Shown here one piece after another: positions 25,220 to 37,846 of a stretch of DNA of 64,000 nt. This DNA is from Poronia punctata (taxonomy: Eukaryota > Ascomycota > Sordariomycetes > Xylariales > Xylariaceae): contig MU401617.1 in assembly GCA_022579005.1 (NCBI GenBank), positions 23,845-87,844 of the forward strand. Reading direction: 5' to 3'. A program made the translations under genes and the position numbers. Under the pieces are notes generated by a model. The model had not been told where the DNA came from. It saw nothing but the letters and a program-made list of their open reading frames with translations, and did not search any database. The first letter of the stretch is position 1. Each line of letters opens with the position of its first letter.

Positions 25220-28200
25220 AGTCGCAAAGTCACTTCTATCTTATAGAGGTGGAAAGTGGTGCATGAGTTTCCTCGTGGCCAGATTTTGCGACGCGCTTTT
25301 GGGGTAACTTCAGTTCAGTAACTGGACCGAGACCCCCAATCGGTCAAACCCCCCGACGTGCGCCTACAATTGTATAACATTATTCGAGCCCCGGCTTCAG
25401 CTATGGGGGCCTTCCATTTTCAGTACAAATTTTTAATCGGACCTCAGCTCTTTTACGGCAATTATCAGCATACTCGAATTCCGGCTTGATGAGCGTTGTT
25501 TTCAGCCTGCGTTTTGGGCGTCGGCACAGCTCGCTGTTTTGAAAGCTAGCGTCTACTGGCAACACTTTGGCCTATCGAGTTCGCACTGATACAGTCCCAA
25601 ACGAATATTGGGAATGGCGACCGATTGGCACCAAAGACGATGGGCCTACAGGGTTTCAGACATTCCCTTGGACCTCATTGACGCTCAGGCCGGTCTTCCT
25701 TTTGACTTTCTCACCAAGCTCCCACGGAATTGGAGTTTCCTTGGTGTCTTTGTTCACAATAACTACTTTTAATCGATGAGCCGCCATCGGCCACAGCAAC
25801 ACATGATTTGGATGTTGGGAACGGATAAAAAACTCGGGTTCGGCTTGGGAAAAGGGCAACCGCTTATAGATTTGGGTTTATTTTCTACATTTCTTTTGTT
25901 TCAACCGGTTTCCGCGCTCGTGGGCCCCTCACGGGGAACCCCTCTCGAGAATACGCGTCGGCATGTATTATTGGATTTGGACCGGGACTGTTCGGGCATT
26001 GTACTGTTTTTAATTGGCATATTCCCAGGGTGGCCTGGACGCGCGCGCTCGATTTTACCGGCGGTCATTTTCGCATCATTTCGACGGTTTCAGCTTTGCC
26101 GTGTTGGACATACTGGGCTGGCACCAGTTTCGATAGAAGATACCCCGTCTTTAGACTGTACAAGTACATAAACAGGTACGGTAGCTACACAGCGCCAAGA
26201 ACAACAGTTTCAACTTGATGCATCATAAATCTACTTTATTTGCTTGGTGACCTCCCATCCGTTCCGAACTATTCGTGGCCTTTGACTGAATATAGCGTAC
26301 TCGACTTGAACCATACGCCTGCGACGAATCCTTGCAAACTCCCGGCCGTGTCCTGGTGCAGTAGTCTAGTCTGTTCCCATACCCCCAACGAAGACGCTGT
26401 CTCTTGGCGGAGTTCCCGACTTTGTTTGCTTCTTACAGCCTTTCTTTTTCAAACAAATACTCTAATTGTTTTGTTCTGTCTCGCACTGGAAACAAGCAAA
26501 AATGACCGAGACCAGGAACAACCCTTTATTTCGGGTCAGGTCAAACAAACGACGTACACACTGACAGCTAGTCTGATATCCCCTCTGAACATGGACATTT
26601 GCTACGGTTACACTAGAAAGGTCATCCCTAGATAGAGATTGAGGGAGGGGGCGCGGAACGGAAACAGAAGTGATTAATCCGCCTCTTTTTCATCTCGTCA
26701 TGTTGGGCTTCTTATTTTCTTTGCCATTCTCTCATATTCTCGCCTGAAAGGACAACTAGTCTACCTAACTTAGTACCTGAGATGTCGTTTGGGAACAACC
26801 TTGAACCACATTACCCTAATGTTTACCCTACCGTACTCTCGGGTCGTTAGGCGCGTAAGTGAGGTAGGTAGTTGACCAAGGAATCAAACTAGGACGCGTT
26901 ATTCTCTTTACTTCAAGTTGCGTACGTGAATTGTGTACCCAAGAAAATGTTAGGTTAGGCAAGTTTCGAAGGGGGGGGGGGATTGAGTTTGCCTGCTTGA
27001 CTCTGACTCGCCTTGACTCGATCTCTGTCTGTGACGACTTGCATTACATTTTTTGCCTTTTCACCCCTTTTTTTTTTTTTTCTGGGGCTTCCCCATCCTT
27101 GGACCCGGGCGCTCGGGTTCGGCCGCAGCCAAAGAAGAAGAAACGCGCTTGATATGTTCCCGGTGTGACGGTCCTTCGTCCTTTTTTTGACTGGTAGTAA
27201 ATCATATTAGTCCCGACCAACAAAAAGAAAGAAATGTGAGGATTGGGTCATGGGGGTTTTTTTCTGCGGCGCTACGCTACCTATTGGCACGGGGAAAAAG
27301 TGAGCAAAAGAGACCCAACGTCTTTCCTCCTTCCTACCATCACTTACTTACCTACCTATCAATTTTATTTAGGTTGACGTCAAATGTAAAAAAGACCAAT
27401 GCAGCTCTCACATATCAAATCACACTTGAGACGGAAACAATGCCTACTGGTTCCGTAGATTTTCATCGCTCACTCAACCGACCAACCGATTTATTGATTT
27501 GATTGATTGACCCAATACCCTATAATTAAAAATAAAAATAAAACATTGCGCATTTGGCAAAAAGTCCATCAGAATTGTAGCTAGGTACTGAAAGAAGCAT
27601 GCTTCTCGAACTCTTCTACTGCAAGGCTAATGCAAGCTCTAAAAATGGAGACTGGAGGTACTGTAGGTAAGTTTTTAGTAGAAACCTGGTGCATGGCAAA
27701 CGGCGAGAGAGACATGCAACAAACCTAACCTACAGCAATCAGGTACCCGACAAACCACATCCATACATACTTAGCTACCCTACATACATTGCATTGCACC
27801 CTTGACGACCTAGTCTAGGTTCCTACATGATAATGATGTACGATGATGTGTTTTGGAAGCGATCACGACCCAAATTCTTCGCTTAGCCTTGTCAGTCATG
27901 TACTCCTCCTTTTCCGCGCCGAGTTCGACCTACGTGCGTGTATATTATGCAGGTACTTAACCTAAATGCCTCATAAGGCTCATGTCTTTTTGGACCTTTT
28001 GTGGCAACGAGGGTTGAGGTTGGATATGCAAACTCCCTCCAACAACCATACATCCGGGCCCAACCTAGTCTCCTTATATACAAACCTTTCCTATCTCCTT
28101 CATTATTCCCTTGACACGTTTCTGTTAGAATGATGCCGTCACGTCCGTCCCAACTGCACCAACAAGCATAGCCAGCGCAATGCCAATCCCGAAAACCCAA

Positions 28201-31021
28201 TGCAACTAATACCGACACCGTACACCTACATACCTAATAACCTAACATAGGCACCTGAAGCTGAAGCTACTACGTATGTGACTAACTTTCGCTAGGCTGG
28301 CCGGCAGCAAAACCGTCCACATCCCTGACCTGGTTGGAAAGGAAGGAAGAGAGAAAAAAAACGTGTGTAAAAGCAAGGGTTGCGGTACCATCCAAGTCCC
28401 CAAATTGGACGGAACGTGCAGGGGAATTAAGTACCTAACCTAGCCGCAAAAAGACGTTTTGACGGCATCACATGTATTGCCTAGATTGGCAAGAACCAGG
28501 GAATGGGATCCCATGTGGTGTCCTAGCTGCCCTGGGATGTCGCATGTAGGTGCGTCGTCTAGGTTATCCGGACTTGCATATCAGGCTATTCGTTCACATG
28601 GCACGAGGCACACTTGCATAATGTATCAGTGCCACCTTGATTAACCTAAAGGAAGCAACCTCTGCGATAACCGAAGTTGTATTTACAGTAGGATGGGTTG
28701 TTGAACCTGATTGAATCGCGGTGGTAGTCTACGAGTAGGCATCCCATTTCACATTTTTGTATGCGTCGTTCGTACACGCAATATTTGTATTTTGGTCAAT
28801 CATCAATTTGGCGCATGCTAACTCACCAGAACAAAAGAGGTTCAAATAGGGGGCTGATAATTATCAGCAGAGAAACCTCGGCTTCGGGGCCTGGGTTTAG
28901 CTTATTTATTATGCTCGTCATTTTGCGCCGCAGTTGCCTTTCCGGGATAAGCTCCCGTAGCTGAGGAAGCGAGGCGGTTGAAAATAACGGTTAGGTTCAT
29001 GGACTAGACAGCGGGCCAAGGACGCCTCTTCGGAGTTCTGCGCGGTGATTTCGCCCATTTATTAGATACTAGACTAGGTACTGAGTTGATAGGTAGTTGA
29101 ACATTGTATATTACATACTAATAAAAGTATATGTCAGGTCCGTACCACGCGCCAATTCTAGATCGCGTATTATCTCGTTCGTCTCGCCCGGAAAGCCGAA
29201 AGTTGCCAAGATAGCCTACTTTTGCACCAACTGTATTTAGTATAGTACCTGACGCCGAGTGAAACACTCGTGGGTAAGGGTCTCTTGTCCTGTATAGGGA
29301 TATCGTGTTGAATCTTATTATAGCATAATGTAGGTCTATCTACACCATACGTCGTGAAACAGACAGGATTGCGCAAACATACGTGTACTTGTAAATAAAA
29401 TACTTTAGTTCCTAGACCGGGCTGGAACACGAGGCGATTTGAGACTGGGGTAAACGGGAAACCACCCACCCCTGAAATCCCATCTGCTAAAGATAAACGT
29501 TAGGTGGTAGGTAAAAAGGTAGGTACCTATGGTCCACCCTGTTCATGTTGCGCAGAGGATTTGATTGGCCCGAGGTGGTGCGCATACAATAGGCACCTAT
29601 ACGAGTAGGCTGCAACTGCGCTTCGCTGCAATGCACCGCATGCGAACATCCAGAGGGAAACGGTGCCCCTGCAGTAGATCAGGCCTGGTAAACCCTCAAT
29701 CGTGACCTATGGTCTACTTCGTTTTGCTTTACTATTTTCCAGCCTGCCGATAGTTGGAAGTGCCATGAGGTCCCTACCAACAGAGATGGCAGGCGCAGGA
29801 ACAAAAGATTACTCTGCATGACTAGTAGTGGCTTCCAACAAAGCCACAGGGCGTAACGGCTCAAAATCGATTTGTGTTCACTGGGCGTGTGCAATCCTAT
29901 AAAGCGGTTCCACCGTTATTTACCAAGGTCCGGATTCCGCGCCATCGTCTTCGTCGGGAATCCATTCGGTAAGCCATTACAAATGGTAGACTCCCGACGG
30001 TGGAGGTAAAAGTTGAAGAACACCTCGGGAGATTATCAAGACGCTAATACGTGTAGAGGCGAGAGGACGGCACATTCCGTCTTCCGCTTCGTTCCCGTGC
30101 CACACCGATGTTGGATCCTTCCAACCATATTTCGGCCTCATGTCTTACTTGACATACGTACACGACAATGAAATAAGACCGATGCAGTCGGTCAAGTGTG
30201 TAATGCTACCCCAAAAATAGGCCATGGTAAGCTATCTGCGCAACCTGCACACACGACGCGACGCGCAGGCATAAAAATAGACCTCGACACCCTATCGAAA
30301 TCTACGTTGTCACCCAGTTAAAACTCCGATAACCTGGGGAAAGTAAACAGACAGAGATGGGCACGGAATTCCCATCATTGCGTATCACACCAAGGATGCC
30401 ACGCATATTTTAATGAATGATTAGCCACCTGGGCCGATGCTTTACCGATTCACCCTTCGTTTGTCCGTGGTATATCAGGCCATGCCTCGTCACGAGTAGG
30501 GTTGGTCGGAATGCTCGGCGATTACATACGTACGCAGATGTAACACTTCTTGGTAGGACCCCAGGTACTAGTGTACCCCATCTAAGAAACATATCCCATG
30601 CATGTCCAACAACATGGCCGTTGCCGCACTGCAGCGTTGCACCGAACGGACTCGAAGCGAAACAAAAGGACGTGGGGGGTGGAGCGGGAGGAACAAAATA
30701 CTTATACCTGGTCACATACTTGGCATAGCTCTTTATTCGGCAATCACAAGGTAACGGCAATTCGCCTGCACACCAAACTGCGACGATGTTAGCAAATAGG
30801 TATATAAGACTGATACACCCAGGACTGGACGACGTCGCACTTGCACAGTAATGGGTCGGGGAAATAAATACAGCGGAATAAAGCCCGGCTTGGAAACTCG
30901 GGTCATCTTTCCATTTTCGGCCGCGTCACGAGGCAGTTCCTGCCATGGATTTCTGACGTTGCTGTAGAGATTTACACCCAACCCCCAACCATCCGGGACC
31001 CCCGTCAAGCAAGGGTCCGAT

Positions 31022-31210
31022 ATGGCACATCTAGATCATCAGCTCCAGGGAACAGTTTCTGAGCAGTTGTCCAAGGACTGGCTATTAGAACTTGTTATCG
31101 ACTTCTCTATTGCTTCTCCAATACCCGCCGCGACGATCAATAATGCTAGACTGGTGGAAATGGCGAATGATGTGAAGAGAACAGCAAGACTGCCCCATGC
31201 CAGTAAATAA
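31022..31210 (+). CDS. Weak candidate small ORF (62 residues)
   Basis: ATG-initiated, with a balanced, protein-like composition: MAHLDHQLQGTVSEQLSKDW at the start, then a Leu/Ile-rich stretch and NNARLVEMANDVKRTARL near the end. It could be one exon of a larger gene or a remnant. No family is recognised. Confidence 0.2.
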   Translation: MAHLDHQLQGTVSEQLSKDWLLELVIDFSIASPIPAATINNARLVEMANDVKRTARLPHASK

Positions 31211-32736
31211 TAGGTAATTCTCCAGCAAGGGGCGATCGTTAATTTTCATTCGAGCAGTACTCCAACAACGCGCGCCTCCAACAATCTACTGGGTCTATAC
31301 GGTTCGTTTCCGGGATGATTCCCTCGCTACGTGCGTTACGGGGGCCTTGGCCGGTCGTTAACAATCCAATTGACGATTTCATGAGAAATGCCACGAATAT
31401 GTGAAGAACAGGGGTGCAGTACGTTGAGAGCGAGAAACGAAAAAGGCATGTGTTCATGCTCTGGACTTCTCCGTCTCTCGCAGACTGGTATGCTGCACAT
31501 TGCAGAGTACTTCCATTCCGTTGGTGAACAGAGGACCCGGATAATCTCCGACTCGGGCTATACAGAAGAACAACACTTGCTCTAGGCCGCACTTTCGGAC
31601 TTTGTCGCGGTGACAGGTTACGAAAAAATGTACGGACATACAACACAAACAAACGTTCTTTGGAGGTTGATGGCCATTCGATGGGAAGGTAAGTGGTTCG
31701 ATTGAAGTCATCGCACGTACCATTTTTTTCCTTTTCTTTTCGCTTTCCCGTCCCTGTTCAAAGTGCACCATACGTTAGGTAGGTAATTGATCATCCAGCA
31801 CTATTGCATTTTATCGACCGCTTCTTGGCACGGAATATTGAAATGATGTCGGAATCCTACAGTTCCCGCCCGGTCATCTCTATGTTTGAACATCTCCGTG
31901 AAAATATCGCCCGTTCGTCAAATCAAAAGATCACATGCAAGAAGGCGAATGGAAAAACCCCCATGTTCGTCTTCCCCCTTGTATCACACAAGGTCTGAGC
32001 GACAACCAATATATAAGTACTGTATATGTTGCGCTTATATAGTACAGTATATGTATTATGGAAGGAATTAGGACTTCTGCTTACGAGTATAAGAATCAGG
32101 CTTTGTCATCTTGGTGATCCTGTCGTCGCCGACCAGGCTGCCCAGAGTAGACTATTCCGCATACATCCTACTCATATGCCTACTTTACCTACCTATGCAA
32201 GCTCGTGTCATGGCAACCTATTCCCGGTAACCTAGCTCCAAAGCACACGTGCTCGGACCCGTGCATGTGCATGAGGGGCTCCATGCGCATATACCTACAC
32301 GTACATTAGCCTTCTTCTATCCCCTGTCTTCCTCCAGCTTCTCCCGGCCTTCTTTTGGCCCTTGCTACGTGTAAAAGGAACGGCTTGCCTAGGCGATATG
32401 TAGAAGGTCTGTAAAAATCTTTTCCGGCTTGTATATATTAGCTCTCCCGGGGTGGTTTTGTTAAGTTGCTGTGTACGAGTAGATAGGATCCTTATAGTAC
32501 GTACCTAAGGTAGGAAGAAGACTGGCATAGAGTTCGCTTTTCGGAGACTTTGGCGTGCTTACCTGACCTAATTTATGCGTTTTATACAGAAAAGGATTTG
32601 TCTGGGTACCTAGTCTAGCCCCGCGACGCGATGTGACGAGACACGATCGGTAATGTAGACGTAATGTAATGTACTTTTGAAATCGCAACATAGTAGTTGA
32701 CTGAGGGATACGACATTGCGAACCCAAGGATCTAGA

Positions 32737-32760
32737 CTACCTACCTACCTACCTACCTAC
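32737..32760. repeat. (CTAC)6 microsatellite
   Basis: Six perfect CTAC units, the longest pure run of the tetranucleotide word scattered through the intergenic DNA of this window. Confidence 0.9.
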
Positions 32761-33281
32761 CGAATTTGCATTTCGTAGATTTGACCGATCATGCAGTGGT
32801 CGTGGTGGAAGAAGAATATGTGGGAAAGGGTTTGTTTGTTTGTTCGCCGCTCAAAGGAAGGAAGGGAGGAAAAGTAGAGAAATTTCATTTTGTGCTTTAT
32901 TTGCAAGGGCTTTTATGGCTAAATTACATTGATACAAGTAAGTTTAGGTGACTGCGAGGTTGGGAATCTCCGTAAAGGTTTCTTCTTCCCCCCCCTCTGT
33001 TGTTTCTGCATGTACACGTACATAGGTATGTCTGATATAGGTACGTTATGTATGCGGACTCTAGGATGGATATTAATTGGGGCATACGATATGGTAGGTA
33101 TGCGAAGAGTCTGAGTCTAGGTAGATAGTAAAGAGAAGAGAAGAGCCGGACATAGGTACTCGGATAAGAAAAGAAAGGGTCGAGTAGGTAGGTGCTACGA
33201 GTACACGGGATAACGGACCTATGAGTAAATGTGTAGGTTAGGTTCGGTCTAAACGGTAGGTAACTGATTTCTTTTCCTTCC

Positions 33282-33301
33282 CCTTGCCTTGCCTTGCCTT
33301 G
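33282..33301. repeat. (CCTTG)4 tandem repeat
   Basis: Four perfect CCTTG units. Confidence 0.9.
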
Positions 33302-35614
33302 CCTCCTGGGGATTGGGTTAAGATGACAGAAAAGTTAAAGTATACGATATTTACGGACTTTCTTGCTACCCCTTGCTTTGCTCCCACTTACAGTACACGT
33401 AGATAGGTGACATCCGTCCCGAGTATATATGTCGTGTACTCGCCGAGTATCTATTGTTGTACATACAATCTATCATCTATCTTTTACTTAGGTAGGTACT
33501 AACTCGTGTGTGTTACCTTTCCTTTTCTTTCTTTTGAGCTGACGTATGTACATTTCTTTATATAGCTCTTTTCTCGGCCCTTTGTTTGGTTCGGGTGCTT
33601 CTGTTTCTGTTGAGTTTAGTAAATACCTACATACCTACCTTACACGTCATCCCGGATATCTTCGGGCGGGAGGGGCAGGTAGCTTGGGATATCTTAAAGG
33701 TCACGCATCAACGTACGATGCGATATCGTATGGTCTGATATTGGAAAATATGAGAGTGTACGACGGGTCATGAGAAAGTCGGCCGGGTGCAGATGAGATG
33801 AGATGACCGAGGGCTCGCAGTCGTGACTGTCAAGGGATGACGTCGGCACTCTTGTGCCTCTTGCTTAAGGGACGACTTCCTGTTCTGTTCCTTCACTTCG
33901 TTTGTCATATGTGTTATTTCCAGGATGGGTTCACTTCCTGTCCCTCGATACTGATTTCCCACCCTAGGTACATATAGATCAGAACGATTCTTATTCTTGC
34001 GGCCTCTCTGGTCGGCTATCCGCTTTGGGATCTTGCTGCGTTACTCGCTTTATGCCCAGAAGAATGTAAGTAATCCTAGGGAAGGGACCGCCCGAGCTAT
34101 ATCCAATACACCTACGCTGTGTACGAGGATGAAAAATGCGGCTCCATTTCTATATGAGAATCAGCCACGACGGTTATACCCGAGGCGGTATCTACCTGAT
34201 TCGCTGCATTCTACCGTCCCGACCCCCGAGTATAGCACGATAATGTACTCAGTGAGCACGCAGTGGCCTCACGTGGGCCGAACCATTCAACACACGAGAA
34301 GTCCTCTCGACTGAATGGGAGCGTTCCTTCAGGATACCAATGCGCCCCGGTTCGACAAGCTTGAAATTCCTAACCTAGCATGCTCTGTGGGGCTGGCATT
34401 GATGTCACTTTGCATCTGACAGGTCCATTTGGCTATGCGCAGCGAGCTCTAGATCACGTAATGCGGCCGGCGTGATGGGGAACAAACATTGCCGCGTCCG
34501 CCTCCTAGTTGGCGGAACGACTACGCTGTGTAGTTGCCCTCCAATATTCTCGAATCATAGACCTATACAAGGACATGCTCTATGGAATTAAGAGCTTGAG
34601 ATGCGCCTGTATAGACGCCGGACGATCGAGCAAAAGTGACGCAGGCTGCTTGGCATTGAAACAAACGGAACCTGCTGGGCGTAGTGGGCAAATTATTTAT
34701 CCATGGTGGTCGCAGATTTTTGTTTGCTGCCGCTGCATTTCGCTTGTTTTTGCGTTTTACTGGCGCCTTGGAAAGGCGTTGGAAATACGAGCCTGTCCCG
34801 TCAGAGCTTAGCGTGTAGAGCTAGCTAGTGAGATGTGTGTGGAGCTGATAATCTGTCTTGCCTTCCCACCATCGGATTTGAGACCGAAGGACTGAGAGAT
34901 GCAATAGGTAGGTACCTACTTTGTACTTGGTTCCTTTGCAAGAACCTTTCTCGACTGAGGCTGATCAAAGTTTTATGTTGGGCGTTGGGGATTATAATCC
35001 CACATCTTGCTGTAAAAACACGAAGTTCTCTATGTGGGCTGAGGCCGGAGAAAAACCCAGAAACATTAACCATTGCATTTCACTAGGTTGCCGACAAACC
35101 ACACGGACCGATAAGACAAGATGGCGCAGATGGCTATGCAGGCTCCCATAAAGCCTGTTTAAGTCTTGTCCATTAACTGTAGGAAAACAGTAGATACGGA
35201 ACACTATCTAGACATTACTTGAAGAATACACGCAGATAGAGGCTAGGGTAGAGAAGAATGCTCGGTGAATGACACACCGGAGTGGCGGTTGTAGTTCCAA
35301 CTGCTACCTGTAGCGGGCCATTTGGAAGAAGTACCAGTAGGTACCTCCAAATCTTTGGATACATACCCGTAGATCCCTGAAACAGAGAACGGGAGTTAGA
35401 TCATGTGTTTGCCCCTCTATCACCTACTTCCTTTTCTACAATTAAAATACATCATAGGATTCTTTACACCTTCTAGGCCGACTTAAAGCACCACCAGCCG
35501 CCACAACATACTGTTTGTAGTCGGATCTGGGATTTTACTATCTTCTATGAGGCTTTTTGCGAAATAGACCACCCTCATTCGTAATCTGGAAACTAGAACT
35601 GAGCGAAGCCGAAT

Positions 35615-37846
35615 ATGTCGAGTCGACAGTTGCGTAAACTTCAGCAACAAAAGGAGCTGGAGAAGCTCCAAGCCGAGGGCCCGGACACGAAAACTAACGA
35701 CTCGGACGATAGCGAAGATGAAGTCCCTATTCGGAAACCGGCGAAACCAAGTGTTTTTGCCGGCTTTGCTGCGCTAGGAGACCAAGATAATGAGGACGAT
35801 GATGACGATGACGATGCCGAACCCACCGAACCGACGTCAGGACCAGCCCAAGCTGAAGCCCGCACGGGCACGCTTAGCAACTCCTCAAAGAAGAACAAGA
35901 AAAAGAAGAAGAAGGCAAAGAAAACTGCGTCATCTCTCGGACCATCTGCCGCCGATACGCCTGCCCAGACTCCTTCCGGCGCAGACGACATCGATAGAGC
36001 TCTTCAAGAGCTGAATCTTACCAGAACGCGACAAAGCGCTGGTGCTGGCACCGAAGCCGACGACGCACGTGCCAAGGCTTACGAACGAATTTGTGAACTC
36101 CTTCAGATAAATACCCATCAGTTGCGGGTTATCAACGAGATGCGCAGTCTCTTCGGTCGAGAGGCCATTGCTGCCGCTCAGCATGAGGAAAACGAGGAGC
36201 ACGCACGAACACGTACACGACATACGGCGGATAACCAAGACATAGACGCGTTCTTCAGGGGCCCGCCGGCTCCGCCGGGCCATTCGCTACCCGAGGTTAC
36301 GCTTCGGAGGAATCCGTTCGTACAAGGGGATAAATCATGGCCACGCGCCTCCACGGAGGGCTTGGCAATGCGACAGATCAAAGAAGACCAGGCAGAGATG
36401 GGCAAAAAGCATGGAAGAGGCACAGTGGAATTCGCATTTACCCACGACTTGACCTATAACAAACTGGAAAGAGAGTACTTCCAACAGGTTCAGATGCACG
36501 ATTCTAACCGACTAGTATTTTATCTACATCGACATCCATATCATATCTCCTCCCTCCTTCAGGTGAGCAAGATCGCCGCGCAATCGGCAAGCAAAGGACT
36601 TTCGACTGAACTATGCGAGCGAGCTCTGTTCACCTTTGGGCGGGTTTCTCTTTCAAGCTTCAAGCAGAAGATGGAAGAGGGAAAAGCTCGGCTGGACTTT
36701 CGGCGGCCGGAAAACCGGCAATTTTGGCTTGCCGGTTACCATTATATCCAGGCCCTGATCCAGAAGGGGACTTATAGGACTGCACTTGAGTGGGCCAAGC
36801 TGTTGTATAGTATGGATCTGAGCGATCCGTATGGTATGATACACTTCATCCATGACTTGGCCATTCGAGCACATGAGTCGAAGTGGTTCATCGACTTTTG
36901 CGACTCGGAAGTCTTGGACAAATTTGATACAATGCAAGACTACGTCAGACAAACGCTGGTCCTGGCCAGACTGCAGCAGGAGGATACGGCTGGTGCAAAA
37001 GCGCTCTTATTGGAAGGCATGGAGAAACTACCGTGGCTCTACAGTCACTTGTACAAGGAATTAAACCTCGACGTGCCAAAAGCCATATGGGGATTACAAG
37101 CGCGGGAGATGGACGAGCAGCTCTTTGTCGAACTCTACGTCCATCAGACGAAGAGTCTGTGGAACAACTCACAAGCTATAGGCTTGTTGAAAGAGGCGGC
37201 CGGTGTGGCAAAAAAGGCCGACACCCAAATGTTTGGTGCCCCGCCGGTGGCTGGACTAAATGTTGCCAGATTTATCCACGTCGGCAACATAACATCCTTG
37301 GTAGGTTATGTTATAAAGGATATAATGAGGGAGCCAAACTGGGCTTTCGATCCCATTCCGCCACCAGAGGAAGAAAACATATTTTCTCACGACTCTCAAA
37401 AGATGCCTTGGCGGCCACCACCAGAGATATCGCCCCTATTTGGCGACTTCCAAACACCGTATGAAGTCGATTTGCAACGCCGTATGCGCACTTTGGAGCT
37501 CACGCCAGTGGACGGAATCTATTTACGCCAGTTGCTTACCCACGCGCAAGAATCAAACCAACCAGCCGAGGTTCTGAGACTTTTACAAAACGCACTTGAC
37601 ACGGTTCCCGATGGGGACATGGGAGAAAACGACGAAATGGCAGAAGAGGGCGAAGATGCTGATTCTGGCCGCAATGGAATAACACCGGGTATACTTCAGA
37701 CCCTCTGGGATGTATTCAGCCGTGCTGGCGCACCAAACCCCGAGACCGTGGACTACAGCTCGGACGAATTTGCATCAGAAAATCGCATGCCCGGAACATG
37801 GGAGAGCGACTCGGCAAGTGATGTTGAGGGGAGATATTGGGATTAG
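35615..37846 (+). CDS. RQC1: Ribosome quality control complex subunit Rqc1 / TCF25 family
   Basis: Cytosolic factor working with the Ltn1 ubiquitin ligase, Rqc2 and Cdc48 on stalled 60S-nascent chain complexes; the animal homologue is TCF25/NULP1. Intronless, 743 residues. The N-terminus is MSSRQLRKLQQQKELEKLQ followed by acidic runs (DDSEDE; seven Asp at about residues 62-68) and a poly-Lys tract (about 93-102), as usual for the family. The TCF25 domain begins with EFAFTHDLTYNKLEREYFQQ (about residue 273 on), then LVFYLHRHPYHISSLLQVSK and ERALFTFGRVSL, with TPR-like helices after that (YHYIQALIQKGTYRTALEWA). The C-terminus is acidic. The first ATG is chosen because it begins the conserved N-terminus. 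Confidence 0.94.
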   Translation: MSSRQLRKLQQQKELEKLQAEGPDTKTNDSDDSEDEVPIRKPAKPSVFAGFAALGDQDNEDDDDDDDAEPTEPTSGPAQAEARTGTLSNSSKKNKKKKKKAKKTASSLGPSAADTPAQTPSGADDIDRALQELNLTRTRQSAGAGTEADDARAKAYERICELLQINTHQLRVINEMRSLFGREAIAAAQHEENEEHARTRTRHTADNQDIDAFFRGPPAPPGHSLPEVTLRRNPFVQGDKSWPRASTEGLAMRQIKEDQAEMGKKHGRGTVEFAFTHDLTYNKLEREYFQQVQMHDSNRLVFYLHRHPYHISSLLQVSKIAAQSASKGLSTELCERALFTFGRVSLSSFKQKMEEGKARLDFRRPENRQFWLAGYHYIQALIQKGTYRTALEWAKLLYSMDLSDPYGMIHFIHDLAIRAHESKWFIDFCDSEVLDKFDTMQDYVRQTLVLARLQQEDTAGAKALLLEGMEKLPWLYSHLYKELNLDVPKAIWGLQAREMDEQLFVELYVHQTKSLWNNSQAIGLLKEAAGVAKKADTQMFGAPPVAGLNVARFIHVGNITSLVGYVIKDIMREPNWAFDPIPPPEEENIFSHDSQKMPWRPPPEISPLFGDFQTPYEVDLQRRMRTLELTPVDGIYLRQLLTHAQESNQPAEVLRLLQNALDTVPDGDMGENDEMAEEGEDADSGRNGITPGILQTLWDVFSRAGAPNPETVDYSSDEFASENRMPGTWESDSASDVEGRYWD

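Larger units (their letters stand above)
23751..26650. other. Compositionally distinct island in the gene-poor interval
   Basis: Unlike its flanks, this stretch lacks the GGTAGGTA and TACGAGTA words and has more protein-like open frames, on both strands. Examples are the plus frame ending at about 24454 (segment SKRFADLQIPALKSHH), the minus frame 24629-24267, and plus frames 25776-26171 and about 25597-25771 (segment SDIPLDLIDAQAGLPFDFL). None is recognised. The texture resembles transcribed untranslated sequence around a small gene; see the 33-codon ORF at 25118. Confidence 0.4.
26651..35614. other. Gene-poor interval, right part
   Basis: About 9 kb with no recognised gene. The GGTAGGTA and TACGAGTA words return (for example 28730, 29600, 32091, 32474, 33197). 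Simple repeats include (CTAC)6 at 32737-32760 and (CCTTG)4 at 33282-33301. Several 60-140 residue frames exist on both strands, none recognised; a small ORF at 31022 is listed separately. The last few hundred bases should hold the RQC1 promoter. Confidence 0.55.

Noticed and set aside
25776..26171. 131-residue plus-strand frame
   Set aside because: Open and ATG-initiated, but overlapping frames look equally plausible and no family is recognised, so no CDS was called.
8716..35614. tRNA or rRNA genes in the gene-poor interval
   Set aside because: I looked for GGTTCRANNCC B-boxes; matches such as those near 8865, 12330 and 31690 lack the rest of the box and any A-box or cloverleaf.
35641..35991. 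Minus-strand Ser/Phe-rich frame
   Set aside because: Antisense of the acidic and poly-Lys N-terminus of RQC1.
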